Made by a program: the position numbers and the translations under genes. A stretch of DNA of 55,015 bases from a virus. Of the stretch, positions 7,618-16,500 are shown in pieces. The DNA lies in the IMG/VR virus record IMGVR_UViG_3300046411_000570, positions 1-55,015 of that record. One strand, written 5' to 3'. The notes under the pieces were generated by a model. That model was given only the letters and a program-made list of their open reading frames with translations, had not been told where the DNA came from and searched no databases. How positions within the stretch are numbered: position 1 is the first letter of the stretch; each line of letters starts with the position of its first letter.

Positions 7618-8221
7618 AAGAATACCTTGGCCTAAAATAACAACAAAGACAGGTAACGTGCCTTTGATGAAAGAGTATGCTATGCAAGATATGTGGTATC
7701 TTGATACACCAGAGGCTAAACCTATTTTTGAAAAACAAGCTGATATAATAATTGAAAATGAATATAAAGGTATAGTAGATGTTGGTTGCAGACACGGTCC
7801 GGTAAATGAAATCTTATATGAAAAAAATTATAAAGATTATCAGTATTATGGTTTTGACACTTCATTAGAACCTATTAATATAGCACAATACGAATGGGTT
7901 GGCAACCTTAATATTGAATATGCAGTAGGTGATTGGTCAAATTTAAAACCTGTTAGTTATAAAGTAGATTGTATTATTTTTAGTGGAGTTTTATTATATG
8001 AAAAAGAACATTATAATATGTTTACAGATATTATGAAATTCTATAATTGTAATAATGCTATAATACAAGAGCCTTATCATACTCAAAAACATTATGATGA
8101 AAGATTAAATTTAAAAACTATTACAAGAGATATGCAACAATATGATTTTTGGGAAGAACATATTATTGACGCAGAAATATTTTGTGGTAGAAGATTAGTA
8201 GCACACGCAAAATTATTATGA
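7604..8221 (+). CDS. Class-I SAM-dependent methyltransferase-like protein
   Basis: The 205-residue protein contains IVDVGCRHGPVNEIL, the glycine-rich SAM-binding motif I. YYGFDTSLEPINIA follows with the acidic residue (Asp) that binds the ribose hydroxyls, then VGDWSNL and CIIFSGVLLY as later Rossmann strands. These features fit a class-I methyltransferase acting on a small molecule or protein. The specific target is not evident. The gene overlaps its neighbours by 14 and 4 bases within the accessory operon. Confidence 0.7.
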   Translation: MSISKRIPWPKITTKTGNVPLMKEYAMQDMWYLDTPEAKPIFEKQADIIIENEYKGIVDVGCRHGPVNEILYEKNYKDYQYYGFDTSLEPINIAQYEWVGNLNIEYAVGDWSNLKPVSYKVDCIIFSGVLLYEKEHYNMFTDIMKFYNCNNAIIQEPYHTQKHYDERLNLKTITRDMQQYDFWEEHIIDAEIFCGRRLVAHAKLL

Positions 8222-8802
8222 TTGTAAAAAGATATTCTGAAGACCCTAACAAATATTGGCCATTGATAGAAAAGTTTAGATTACAAACTTTTGATGAAGG
8301 TAATGATAGTTTAACTCGTAAAAAATATAATCCAGATAATGAAGATATTGAAACTTGGATGTGTTTTAAAGATGATAAGTTAATATCAATATCGGCAGCT
8401 GAAAAATCACATTACACAAATGACCCCGATATTGCAGTTAGAGTATGTCGTTATCACATTTTAAAAGAACATAGATTTACTCATTGTGGTTTAATTATGG
8501 CAGAGTATCAAATTAAATGGGCAAAAGAAAATAATTTTAAAATACTCTATATTACCCACGACATTAAAAATAAAGCGATAAATAATCTATATCAAAGAAA
8601 ACGAAAAATGACCGATAAGGCATTTAAAGATTATATAAAAGGAGAATGGTACACAAAATTACAATTAGAAAATAAGTTTTTATTTAAAACTGGTAAAATG
8701 TTGCAGTATGTTTATAGCATTAGATTACAAGATGACAATTTTAAATGGCAACCAAAATCTGATTACATTATAGAAAGAGAACATAATGGACAAATTAACT
8801 AA
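8218..8802 (+). CDS. GNAT-like acetyltransferase (tentative)
   Basis: The 194-residue protein has a layout like GNAT N-acyltransferases: an N-terminal helix-strand region, WMCFKDDKLISISAAEKS as the central hairpin, RVCRYHILKEHRFTHCGLI where the acetyl-CoA loop would sit, and FKILYITHDIKNKAINNLYQ as a late strand and helix. The Q/R-x-x-G-x-G/A pyrophosphate loop is not canonical, so the call is uncertain. It begins in the stop region of the methyltransferase gene (four-base overlap) and overlaps the next gene by 17 bases. No signal peptide. Confidence 0.4.
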   Translation: MIVKRYSEDPNKYWPLIEKFRLQTFDEGNDSLTRKKYNPDNEDIETWMCFKDDKLISISAAEKSHYTNDPDIAVRVCRYHILKEHRFTHCGLIMAEYQIKWAKENNFKILYITHDIKNKAINNLYQRKRKMTDKAFKDYIKGEWYTKLQLENKFLFKTGKMLQYVYSIRLQDDNFKWQPKSDYIIEREHNGQIN

Positions 8803-9406
8803 ACATAAACTACCTAGTGTAGCAGACCTAAAACTTGATATAGATTTAGAAAAATTAAGAAATGCTACAAATACATTAGCAAATGATTTTAAAGATGTAA
8901 AATCAGCAAACCCTATGTTATGTGATAATCATATGGATTTAGTAAAAAGTGTATATGATAACTTTGAACAAATTAACTTAACAACACCTAGTGAAATATT
9001 ACCACACACTTTAAGTATTAAAGAACGATTAAAAAGAAAAGAAGAACACTTATATAATGTACCAACACCAGAATATACAGGTAGTTATTTTGAACATATT
9101 GTAAAACAATGTAAAGCACCAGCCAGTAGAATTAGAATTACAAAATTAGCACCAGGTAAGATGATACCTTTTCACGTAGATTATGATGTAAATTATGGTG
9201 TTAGATGTATTGTTCCTATATTTGGTGGTGAGAACGTAGTAAACTTATTTAAAAGAGATAAAGTTGAGGCTTATACTTTAAAAGACGGTACTGCTAATTT
9301 TTTAAATATTGGCTTTAAACACGCAGTAATTAATATGAGTAATAGACCAAGAATCGCCTTGATGTTTACTCTAAATGGTACAAAAGATATAGAAAAACTA
9401 TTATAA
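8786..9406 (+). CDS. Aspartyl hydroxylase-like 2OG-Fe(II) oxygenase
   Basis: The 206-residue protein has a clear cupin-type 2OG oxygenase core in its C-terminal half. LAPGKMIPFHVDYDV gives His-x-Asp, VRCIVPIFGG the following strand, and GFKHAVINMSNRPRIALMF the distal His and the 2OG-binding Arg. This order is typical of Asp/Asn beta-hydroxylase-like enzymes. It is the last gene of the ten-gene accessory operon. Its final codons sit within the late promoter (9402-9409) of the next transcription unit. Substrate unknown; it may act on a side chain or on a product of the upstream enzymes. Confidence 0.7.
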   Translation: MDKLTKHKLPSVADLKLDIDLEKLRNATNTLANDFKDVKSANPMLCDNHMDLVKSVYDNFEQINLTTPSEILPHTLSIKERLKRKEEHLYNVPTPEYTGSYFEHIVKQCKAPASRIRITKLAPGKMIPFHVDYDVNYGVRCIVPIFGGENVVNLFKRDKVEAYTLKDGTANFLNIGFKHAVINMSNRPRIALMFTLNGTKDIEKLL

Positions 9407-9409
9407 ATA
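9402..9409 (+). promoter_or_regulatory. T4-type late promoter box
   Basis: Exact TATAAATA overlapping the stop of the preceding oxygenase gene. It is followed by a good Shine-Dalgarno (AAAGGAG) and the ATG at 9431, 21 bases after the box. A two-codon ATG-TGA sits at 9424 between them. Confidence 0.7.
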
Positions 9410-9430
9410 GTATAAAGGAGAAAATGTGAT

Positions 9431-9640
9431 ATGATTACAATTGATGGAAAAGAATATGATGAGACAAAATTTAGTCCTGAATTACAAAATTACCTAGTAG
9501 TAAGACAAGAAATTCAGGTCAATGCGACTAGACATAAACTAGAGCTTGAAAAAATTGATGTTTTGACAAATCATTATAATGCCAAGATAGTAGAATTAAT
9601 AAAAAAAGAGACCCCAGCAGAGACTAAAGAGAAGAAATAG
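9431..9640 (+). CDS. Small conserved-type phage protein (DUF6447-like)
   Basis: The 69-residue protein starts MITIDGKEYD, a short beta hairpin, followed by a helical, highly charged region with a Lys/Glu-rich tail. Similar small proteins beginning with this motif occur before tail-fibre genes of marine T4-like phages. I associate it with DUF6447 but not firmly. A chaperone, assembly or connector role is only a guess from position. It has a strong AAAGGAG ribosome site and its stop abuts the next ATG. Confidence 0.55.
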   Translation: MITIDGKEYDETKFSPELQNYLVVRQEIQVNATRHKLELEKIDVLTNHYNAKIVELIKKETPAETKEKK

Positions 9641-9976
9641 ATGGCCGCAATAGCTAACTTAACAATAGACCAAGGCGCAACTTTTACCTCGGATGTGACG
9701 GTAAAAGACGCCAATGGCAATGCATTTAACTTGACAGGTTATACGGCAAGAGCGAAGTTAGCAAAAGGATATCAATCCACGCAAACTAGACAAGATTTCA
9801 CAACTACAATTGCTTCAGACGCAGCTACAGGTACGGTGACATTATCACTTACAGCTGCTCAAACAACAGCCCTAGAAGACACTAGATACGTATATGACCT
9901 AGAGATTCAGACAGGAGATGTTGTAACCAGAGTAATTGAAGGAATTATCTCGGTACGTCCACAGGTTTCAACTTAA
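9641..9976 (+). CDS. Small beta-sandwich virion protein (BppU N-terminal-like)
   Basis: The 111-residue protein has alternating strands: LTIDQGATFTSDVTV, NLTGYTARAKLAK, GTVTLSLTAAQTTAL and YVYDLEIQTGDVVTRVIEG. This pattern is typical of the BppU/Ig-like baseplate and fibre N-terminal domain seen in many phage structural genes. It starts immediately after the previous stop. Together with the following genes it forms the fibre/decoration block. A virion attachment or decoration role is likely; the exact position on the particle is unknown. Confidence 0.6.
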   Translation: MAAIANLTIDQGATFTSDVTVKDANGNAFNLTGYTARAKLAKGYQSTQTRQDFTTTIASDAATGTVTLSLTAAQTTALEDTRYVYDLEIQTGDVVTRVIEGIISVRPQVST

Positions 9977-9993
9977 TTCTAACTCGTTTTCGT

Positions 9994-10001
9994 TATAAAT
10001 A
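9994..10001 (+). promoter_or_regulatory. T4-type late promoter box
   Basis: Exact TATAAATA in the 45-base gap before the gene at 10022, 20 bases from the ATG, with GAGGGAG as ribosome-binding site. Confidence 0.72.
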
Positions 10002-10021
10002 TAGAAAAGAGAGGGAGATTT

Positions 10022-10270
10022 ATGCCTGATATTACAGCAAAAATCAACGTAAATACAAGTGCCGGTCCACAAAAAGTAGCAGTAACCTTGCCCTCAGCTC
10101 AGGCTGCCGGGAACAGCACTTTACAATTAAAATTATTAGGCGATGTTGACACTACTGATTTAAATGATGGTTCATTATTACAATACAGAGCTTCAGACGG
10201 TAAGTTTGTAACCAGAACGGAGATAGTAACCACAACCGGAACGCTCTTGTTTAATTGTGGTAACTTTTAA
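10022..10270 (+). CDS. Small structural protein of the fibre region
   Basis: The 82-residue protein is predicted mostly beta. It contains LLGDVDTTDLNDGSLLQYR followed by a GKFVTR segment, a motif I recognise from small virion proteins and fibre N-termini of T4-like marine phages, where the data-like repeat precedes a fibre gene. No catalytic motif, no signal peptide. It lies directly before the 572-residue fibre gene and shares its late promoter. Likely a fibre-connector or decoration protein (inference). Confidence 0.55.
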   Translation: MPDITAKINVNTSAGPQKVAVTLPSAQAAGNSTLQLKLLGDVDTTDLNDGSLLQYRASDGKFVTRTEIVTTTGTLLFNCGNF

Positions 10271-10279
10271 GGATAAAAA

Positions 10280-11998
10280 ATGGCAACTATAATTCAGATA
10301 AAAAGAAGTAATGCAGCTTCAGCTCCAAGTACACTAAAACAAGGAGAAATGGGTCTTACGTTCGGTACAGGTACTCAAGCAAATTTAGGTGATAGACTTT
10401 TCATAGGAACAGGTTCAGTAGATTCAAATGGTGACGCAACTAGTATTGACGTTATCGGCGGTAAATATTTTGCAGATTTAAATGACCACGCTCACGGTAC
10501 ATTAACTGCTAACTCAACAATAATCGTTGACTCAAACAAAGCAATAGATGAGTTAATCGTAGGTAATTCAGCTACTAACGGTGGTCAAATTAAGATAAAT
10601 GAAGGAACAAATAATGGTTCTAATTTCGTTGCTTTAAAATCTGCCAATAATTTAGGTGCAACAACAATATTCACATTGCCTGTCGGAGACGGTACAGCAG
10701 GACAATTTTTAAAAACAGATGGTTCGGGACAATTAGGTTTTGAAACAATCTTTTCAAATATAGATTTAGCGGGTGATACTGGTACAGACATTTACAATAC
10801 TAATGAGACTTTGACATTTACAGGTGGTACTGGTTTAGATTCAGCAATCACAAATAACAATGTTACCTTTAATATTACTGCTTCAGGTGTGGACACTACT
10901 CAAATAGCTGATAACGCAGTAACCAATGCTAAGTTATCAACAAATGGTCAAACTACTTTAGGTTCATCTACATTAACTTTAGGTTCTACAACAACAGATA
11001 TTGCTGGTTTACAATCTTTAGTAGTTGATGATATTACAATTAATGGCCAAACACTTTCAACAGGAAGTGCAAACAAAGATATTAATATAAATCCACACGG
11101 CACAGGTACGGTAAAAGTTCCTAGTGGTTATGAAGATAGAAGTGGTTTTGATAATCAATCATTAGCAAACAAAGCTTACGTTGACCAAGTTGCTCAAGGT
11201 TTAGATACTAAACCATCTTGTAGAGCAGCTACAACAGCAAACTTATCAGCAACATATAATAACGGAAGTTCAGGTGTTGGTGCAACTTTGACAGCAAGTT
11301 CAAATGGTGCAATTGTTATTGATGGTGTATCTGCTAGTGTAAACGATAGAATTTTAGTTAAAAATCAAACAGCAGGTGCTCAAAACGGTATCTATGTTGT
11401 TTCAACGCAAGGTGATGGTTCAACTGCTTTTGTATTAACAAGAGCAACTCCTGAAGACCAACCTGCTGAATTATCTGGTGGTGCTTTCGTATTCGTAGAA
11501 GAAGGTACGGTAGGTGCTAACAACGGTTATGTATTTACACACACAGGTGCTCCAACTTTCGGAACAACTTCTTTAGATGTTGTACAATTTTCAGGTGCAG
11601 GTTCAGTAATTGCAGGTGCAGCTTTAACTAAATCAGGCAATACTTTAGATGTTGCAGTAGATGATAGTTCAGTAGAAGTTGCTACAGACGCATTAAGAGT
11701 TAAGGCTTTAGGTATTACTAACTCAATGTTAGCAGGTAGTATTGCAACAAGTAAATTAAATAATCCTACTATTTTCTTTACAGATGAAACTTCAACTCAA
11801 GGTCAAGTATCTTTAGAAGGTACTTTAGAATTTTTAGCAGGTGAAGGATTAAATACCGTTGCAAACGGAAATAAACTAACTATTTCGGGAGAATTAGCTA
11901 GCAGCTCAAATATTGGTGTTGCTAAATTTAATGCAAATAATTTTGACGTGACTTCAGGTGATGTTGAGATTAGCACTATTGATGGAGGGTCTTTCTAG
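10280..11998 (+). CDS. Tail fibre-like virion protein
   Basis: The 572-residue protein opens with IIQIKRSNAASAPSTLKQGE, the N-terminal module found in many marine phage fibres that reads out an attachment strand. It continues with Gly/Thr/Ser/Asn-rich beta repeats. SLANKAYVDQ near residue 294 is a common tail-fibre segment that precedes a beta domain including NDRILVKNQTAGAQNG and ATPEDQPAELSGG. No enzymatic motif was seen. The composition and repeats indicate a trimeric beta-structured fibre. Its receptor is unknown. The stop codon shares one base with the GTG start of the next gene. Confidence 0.75.
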   Translation: MATIIQIKRSNAASAPSTLKQGEMGLTFGTGTQANLGDRLFIGTGSVDSNGDATSIDVIGGKYFADLNDHAHGTLTANSTIIVDSNKAIDELIVGNSATNGGQIKINEGTNNGSNFVALKSANNLGATTIFTLPVGDGTAGQFLKTDGSGQLGFETIFSNIDLAGDTGTDIYNTNETLTFTGGTGLDSAITNNNVTFNITASGVDTTQIADNAVTNAKLSTNGQTTLGSSTLTLGSTTTDIAGLQSLVVDDITINGQTLSTGSANKDININPHGTGTVKVPSGYEDRSGFDNQSLANKAYVDQVAQGLDTKPSCRAATTANLSATYNNGSSGVGATLTASSNGAIVIDGVSASVNDRILVKNQTAGAQNGIYVVSTQGDGSTAFVLTRATPEDQPAELSGGAFVFVEEGTVGANNGYVFTHTGAPTFGTTSLDVVQFSGAGSVIAGAALTKSGNTLDVAVDDSSVEVATDALRVKALGITNSMLAGSIATSKLNNPTIFFTDETSTQGQVSLEGTLEFLAGEGLNTVANGNKLTISGELASSSNIGVAKFNANNFDVTSGDVEISTIDGGSF

Positions 11999-12234
11999 TG
12001 TTCAGTATATTACAAAAGTGGTTTGATAGTGTTTTAAAATCTTATGATAAAAAAACAATAAATTACTTATCAGGTAAAAAGAAACCAGCTGTAAGAGTTG
12101 GTGATTTACAACATAAAACAAAAAAAGAATTAGAAGATATCGGTAGAAAAATCGGTATTGAGTTAGATAGAAGACTAACAAAAGATAAACTAATAAACAA
12201 AATTAAATATAACGTAAAGAATAGAAAAAGATAA
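11998..12234 (+). CDS. Small basic protein with SAP/Rho-N-like helix-extension-helix
   Basis: The 78-residue protein begins with GTG at 11998, overlapping the TAG of the fibre gene by one base. The central segment, LQHKTKKELEDIGRKIGIEL and following residues, resembles the helix-extended-loop-helix of SAP or Rho N-terminal domains, which bind nucleic acids. The rest is strongly basic. This is unexpected inside a fibre gene block. It could be a DNA- or RNA-binding accessory or a small assembly factor. The domain call is by pattern only. Confidence 0.5.
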   Translation: MFSILQKWFDSVLKSYDKKTINYLSGKKKPAVRVGDLQHKTKKELEDIGRKIGIELDRRLTKDKLINKIKYNVKNRKR

Positions 12235-12236
12235 TT

Positions 12237-12668
12237 ATGTCAACCGTAATTAAACCAAAACGTTCATTCACACCACTCGCAATACCGGCTTCTAATGTAA
12301 TGGAAATCGGCGAATTGGCTATGAATGCCTCTGATGGTAAGTTTTATACTAAATTACAAAACGGTACGGTTAAAGAATTAGGTGGTGCAGGTTCGGTTAT
12401 TTTGCAAGACGTTACCACTAACGGTAATATTTCTACAAATGACATTATTCTTAACGGTTCAAATCTAGTATTTGAAGGACTTTTAGAAAACGCTTTTGAA
12501 ACTACTTTAAAGGTAGTTGAGCCAACTGGTGATAGAATTGTAAGATTGCCTAACGTATCAGGTGATGTAATAACAACTGGTAATTTAACTAAAGACGGTA
12601 CTGCTACTGGTGACCCATTAGCTGCCGAGGGTGACGCAGTTGCTTTTGCTATTGCTTTAGGAGGTTAA
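12237..12668 (+). CDS. Small fibre-module virion protein
   Basis: The 143-residue protein opens with IKPKRSFTPLAIPASNVMEI then GELAMNASDGKFYTKL, the same Lys-Arg-Ser/Gly-Glu-Leu module that begins the larger fibre at 10280. It then has beta-rich Asn/Gly/Thr strands (SGDVITTGNLTKDGTATGD). It appears to be a short paralogue or a stand-alone N-terminal fibre module. No catalytic residues. Likely a virion structural component; location unknown. Confidence 0.6.
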   Translation: MSTVIKPKRSFTPLAIPASNVMEIGELAMNASDGKFYTKLQNGTVKELGGAGSVILQDVTTNGNISTNDIILNGSNLVFEGLLENAFETTLKVVEPTGDRIVRLPNVSGDVITTGNLTKDGTATGDPLAAEGDAVAFAIALGG

Positions 12669-12674
12669 TAGATT

Positions 12675-13004
12675 ATGGCTAGTTCGTTTATAAATGCAGG
12701 TGCTCAATTAACTATAACAGACGCTTCAGGTGCTAATATATACACTTGCCCAGCAAGTACAAAAGCAGTTATTCACGCTTGTATGGTATCAAACTTAAAT
12801 AGTTCTGGTACTTCTAAAGGCACAATTAAGATTACGGTTGACGGTGGTTCTACGTTTAGAACGGTATTAAAAGACGCAGAGATACCACCTAATGACACTT
12901 TACAGATGGATAAACCTCTGAATCTAGAGGCTGGTGACATTATTAGAATATATGGTACGAGTACAAATATGGAATGTTTTTTATCAATTTTGGAATTAAC
13001 GTAA
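12675..13004 (+). CDS. Small beta-structured virion protein
   Basis: The 109-residue protein is made of short strands (QLTITDASGANIYTCPASTK, AVIHACMVSNLNSSG, GTIKITVDGGSTF, GDIIRIYGTS). Similar proteins are regularly found beside fibre genes in marine T4-like phages and are detected as virion proteins. It has no enzyme motif or membrane segment. It ends before a late promoter at 13013. Function beyond structure is not known. Confidence 0.55.
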   Translation: MASSFINAGAQLTITDASGANIYTCPASTKAVIHACMVSNLNSSGTSKGTIKITVDGGSTFRTVLKDAEIPPNDTLQMDKPLNLEAGDIIRIYGTSTNMECFLSILELT

Positions 13005-13012
13005 TAAAGTTT

Positions 13013-13020
13013 TATAAATA
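13013..13020 (+). promoter_or_regulatory. T4-type late promoter box
   Basis: Exact TATAAATA, 28 bases before ATG 13049, with AGGAG as ribosome-binding site in between. Confidence 0.72.
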
Positions 13021-13048
13021 TAGATAGAATTTAAGTTAGGAGATATTA

Positions 13049-13495
13049 ATGGCACTAGTAGTAAATAAAGTTTACAACGCTAAAGACGCAAATGGTAAAA
13101 CGATTACTAGTGAATATAGTTTCCACGGATTAAGTCGTGATGGAGATGGTCTCTTAACATATACTAAAACTAATTGGTATAGTGGTGATTCAATTAATAT
13201 GGACAATGGTGAAGGAACAGCTTACAATTCAGTAGGTGAGTTTCAAAAAAATGAGTTAACGTATGCTAGCGGTTCTTATTCAGTAGGACATAATATTAAT
13301 GATATACCTATTGATTATAGTTCAACAACTGACCCTAGACAAGCGAATACTATAAACAGAAAATATGAGCAACACGTATTTGATGAAAACAAAGCGACTT
13401 ACTTTATTAATGCTGACGGTTATTTGGTATTGAGAATTGGAAATGAATATACATACGGTGCTAAAGATGGTGCAACAGGTAACTGGACCACTTAA
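13049..13495 (+). CDS. Unknown virion-region protein
   Basis: The 148-residue protein is not recognised. It is rich in Asn, Gly, Tyr and Thr with predicted beta strands (VVNKVYNAKDANGKTITSEY; GYLVLRIGNEYTYGAKDG), typical of phage structural proteins. It is preceded by a late promoter and a strong ribosome site and followed closely by the first giant fibre. A structural or fibre-associated role is inferred from composition and place only. Confidence 0.55.
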   Translation: MALVVNKVYNAKDANGKTITSEYSFHGLSRDGDGLLTYTKTNWYSGDSINMDNGEGTAYNSVGEFQKNELTYASGSYSVGHNINDIPIDYSSTTDPRQANTINRKYEQHVFDENKATYFINADGYLVLRIGNEYTYGAKDGATGNWTT

Positions 13496-13517
13496 TAAGG
13501 AAATATAGGAAAAAACA

Positions 13518-16500
13518 ATGGCAGATTTTGTACTAGGTAGATTAAAGTTTCACTTCAAGGGTGCTTGGACTACTGGCACGGCTTATATCAAAGATGATGT
13601 ACTTACCTATGGTGGTAATGCTTTCGTCTGTAAAGTCAATCACACAGCAAACGCAGATTTTTATGTAGATTTAAACCACGCAACTGCTAAATGGGCTAAA
13701 ATGGCCGGCGGTTTTGAGTATAAAGGAAATTGGGCGGCAACAACTCTTTACAAAGTTGACGATATCGTAACCTACGGTGGTTCAACATACAGATGTGTCA
13801 CAGGACATACATCACAAGCAGATTTATATGACGATACTTCAAAATGGCAAACATTTGCCGCTGGTTTGGCTTGGAGAGGTTCTTGGGCAACATCAACAGC
13901 TTACAGAAATGATGACATTGTAAAATACGGTGCAAACACATATCTATGTACAACTCAACACACATCTTCAGGTACAACATTAGACGAAAGTAAATTTACT
14001 TTATTTGTATCAGGACTAGAATTTGAAAATTCTTGGTCATCTTCAACTTTATACCAATTAGGCGATATTGTTACCTACGGTGGTTATAACTACGTTGCTG
14101 AAAGAGCAAACAATAACGTTATACCTTACAACAATGCTTCAGATTGGAAATTATTTACAACAGGATTTACTAACACAGGTACTTGGTCAAACTCAACAGC
14201 ATATAAAACTGGTGATACCGTAAACCACGGTGGTCATTATTATGTGGCTAAAATTGATGGAACAAACCAAGAGCCAACAGGTACAACTAACTCATATTGG
14301 GATTTAGTTGTAGAAGGATTATATTGGAGAAACAATTGGGCAACATCTACTGCTTACAAAATTGGTGACGCAGTTGGTTATGGTGCTTCTTCTTATAGAG
14401 CAAAAACAAATCACACTTCATCAGCTTCTAATAGACCAGATGTTTCAGGTCAAACATCTTGGGATTTACTTGCAGAAGGAGATTCAAACGCAACTCTAAC
14501 TACAAGAGGTGATATATTAACTAGAGACGCAACTCAAAGAATTAGATTGCCAATCGGCGCAGCTGGTACTTTCTTAAAATCAGATGGTACAGATATAGTT
14601 TGGTCATTACCAAATGTAGCAAACAAAGTTTATTACGTATCTACTTCAGGTACAGATAATACAGATACAGGTAGAGGTACTTCTCCTGAATTACCTTGGA
14701 GAACATTAAAATATGCTTGTACTCAATTAGCTTCAGACGCAACAAATTTTAAAACAATTAAAGTTTCAACAGGAACATATACTGAACAATTACCAATTAC
14801 GGTTCCAAGAAAAACTGCTATTATAGGTGACAACTTACGAAGTGTTACCGTTTCACCAGATACTACAACTAACAATGGTGCTGGTGCAGGTATTTCAAGT
14901 GACGGTTCAACACCAAATAACAGACAGACAATGTGGAGATTAAATGACTCTTGCACATTATCTGGTATGACATTTAGTGGAATGACAGGTCAATTATCTG
15001 GTTCAGCAAGTGCTGACGGTTTAACAAGACCTACAACTGGTACAGGTGCAACAGCAACAGGTGTTGTTTGTGCTCTTGACCCAGGTTCGGGTCCTACTGA
15101 TACTTCAGTTCACATTGTTGCAAGGTCACCTTTTGTACAAAACTGCTCATCTATTGGTACTAGAGCAATCGGTATTAAAATTGATGGTTCTTTACATAAT
15201 GCAGGTAATAAATCAATACTTGCAAATGACTTTACACAGGTACTTGATAATGGTATAGGTGTTTGGATATTAAATGGTGCAAAATCAGAATTAGTATCTG
15301 TATTTACTTATTACTGCCACGTTGGTTATCTTGCTGACTCAGGCGGTGTAATGCGTTCACTAAACTCTAACAACTCTTATGGTGAAAGAGGTTCAGTTGC
15401 TTCAGGCGTTGACCCTAATGAAACACCGGTTACAGCAACGGTAACTAATAGAGACAATGAGGCAATCATTGGTAGAGCATTAGTATCAAACGCTGGTGTT
15501 TACAGATTAGAACAAGAATACGCAGGTGAAACTTATTCGTCTGCTACAGAAACAATAACAGGTTCAGGCGCAAATGCTAACTTTACAGCTGACTTTGCTG
15601 ATGGTGCTGTTAAACATATTGATACAACAACAAATGGTGCAGGTCACTTTACAACAATTGGTGTTGCTCAAGGTGGTTCAACAACAACTATCAGATTGGC
15701 AGCTGCTGATACACAAGCAGATGACTTCTATAACGGTATGAGAATTACGGTTACAACTGGTACTGCTTCAGGTCAAACTGCTTATATTGGTGATTACACT
15801 TCAGCAACAAAAACTGCTACCGTTTTCAAAGAAGATGGTTCAGCTGGTTGGGAAGTTTTTGGTCCTACAAGTGTTGCAGTTGCTCCTAATGCCACAACAA
15901 ATTATGAAATTGAACCAAGAGTCACAATAACAGGTGGTGGTTCTCCTACAAGAAACGCATTAGCGAGAGTTGTAATTGAAAACCAAATTATTAAAAAATT
16001 CTTAATACTTGATGGTGGTGCAGGTTATTCATCAGCTCCTTCAATTTCGGTAACTGACCCTAACGCAACAACGGTAGGAACAGGTACTGCTACAATTGGC
16101 GACGGAGTAATTTCAAGATGGACTTATGTAGCTGCAGGTTCAGGTTATAAACAAGAAAACACAGCAGGTACCGTAAGTGGTAATGGTTATGCAGAAATTT
16201 TACCAGTTGGTGCAACGGTAAAAACTACTGGTTTAGCTGCTTCACCAAAACCTGGTTCAAATATTGTATTCTCAAATGCTTCAAGTGTAAGTTATATTGT
16301 AGTAACCGTTTTATCACACTCAAATGGTGGTATAACAAGTATGGAAATATCGCCAAATATTTCAAAAACAAATGCTCCGTCACACGGAACAACTGCTACA
16401 ATTAGACAAAATTATTCAAATATAAGATTAACAGGTCACGACTTCCTAGATATTGGTACAGGTGGTATATCAACTACAAACTATCCTGACTTAAATGGTT

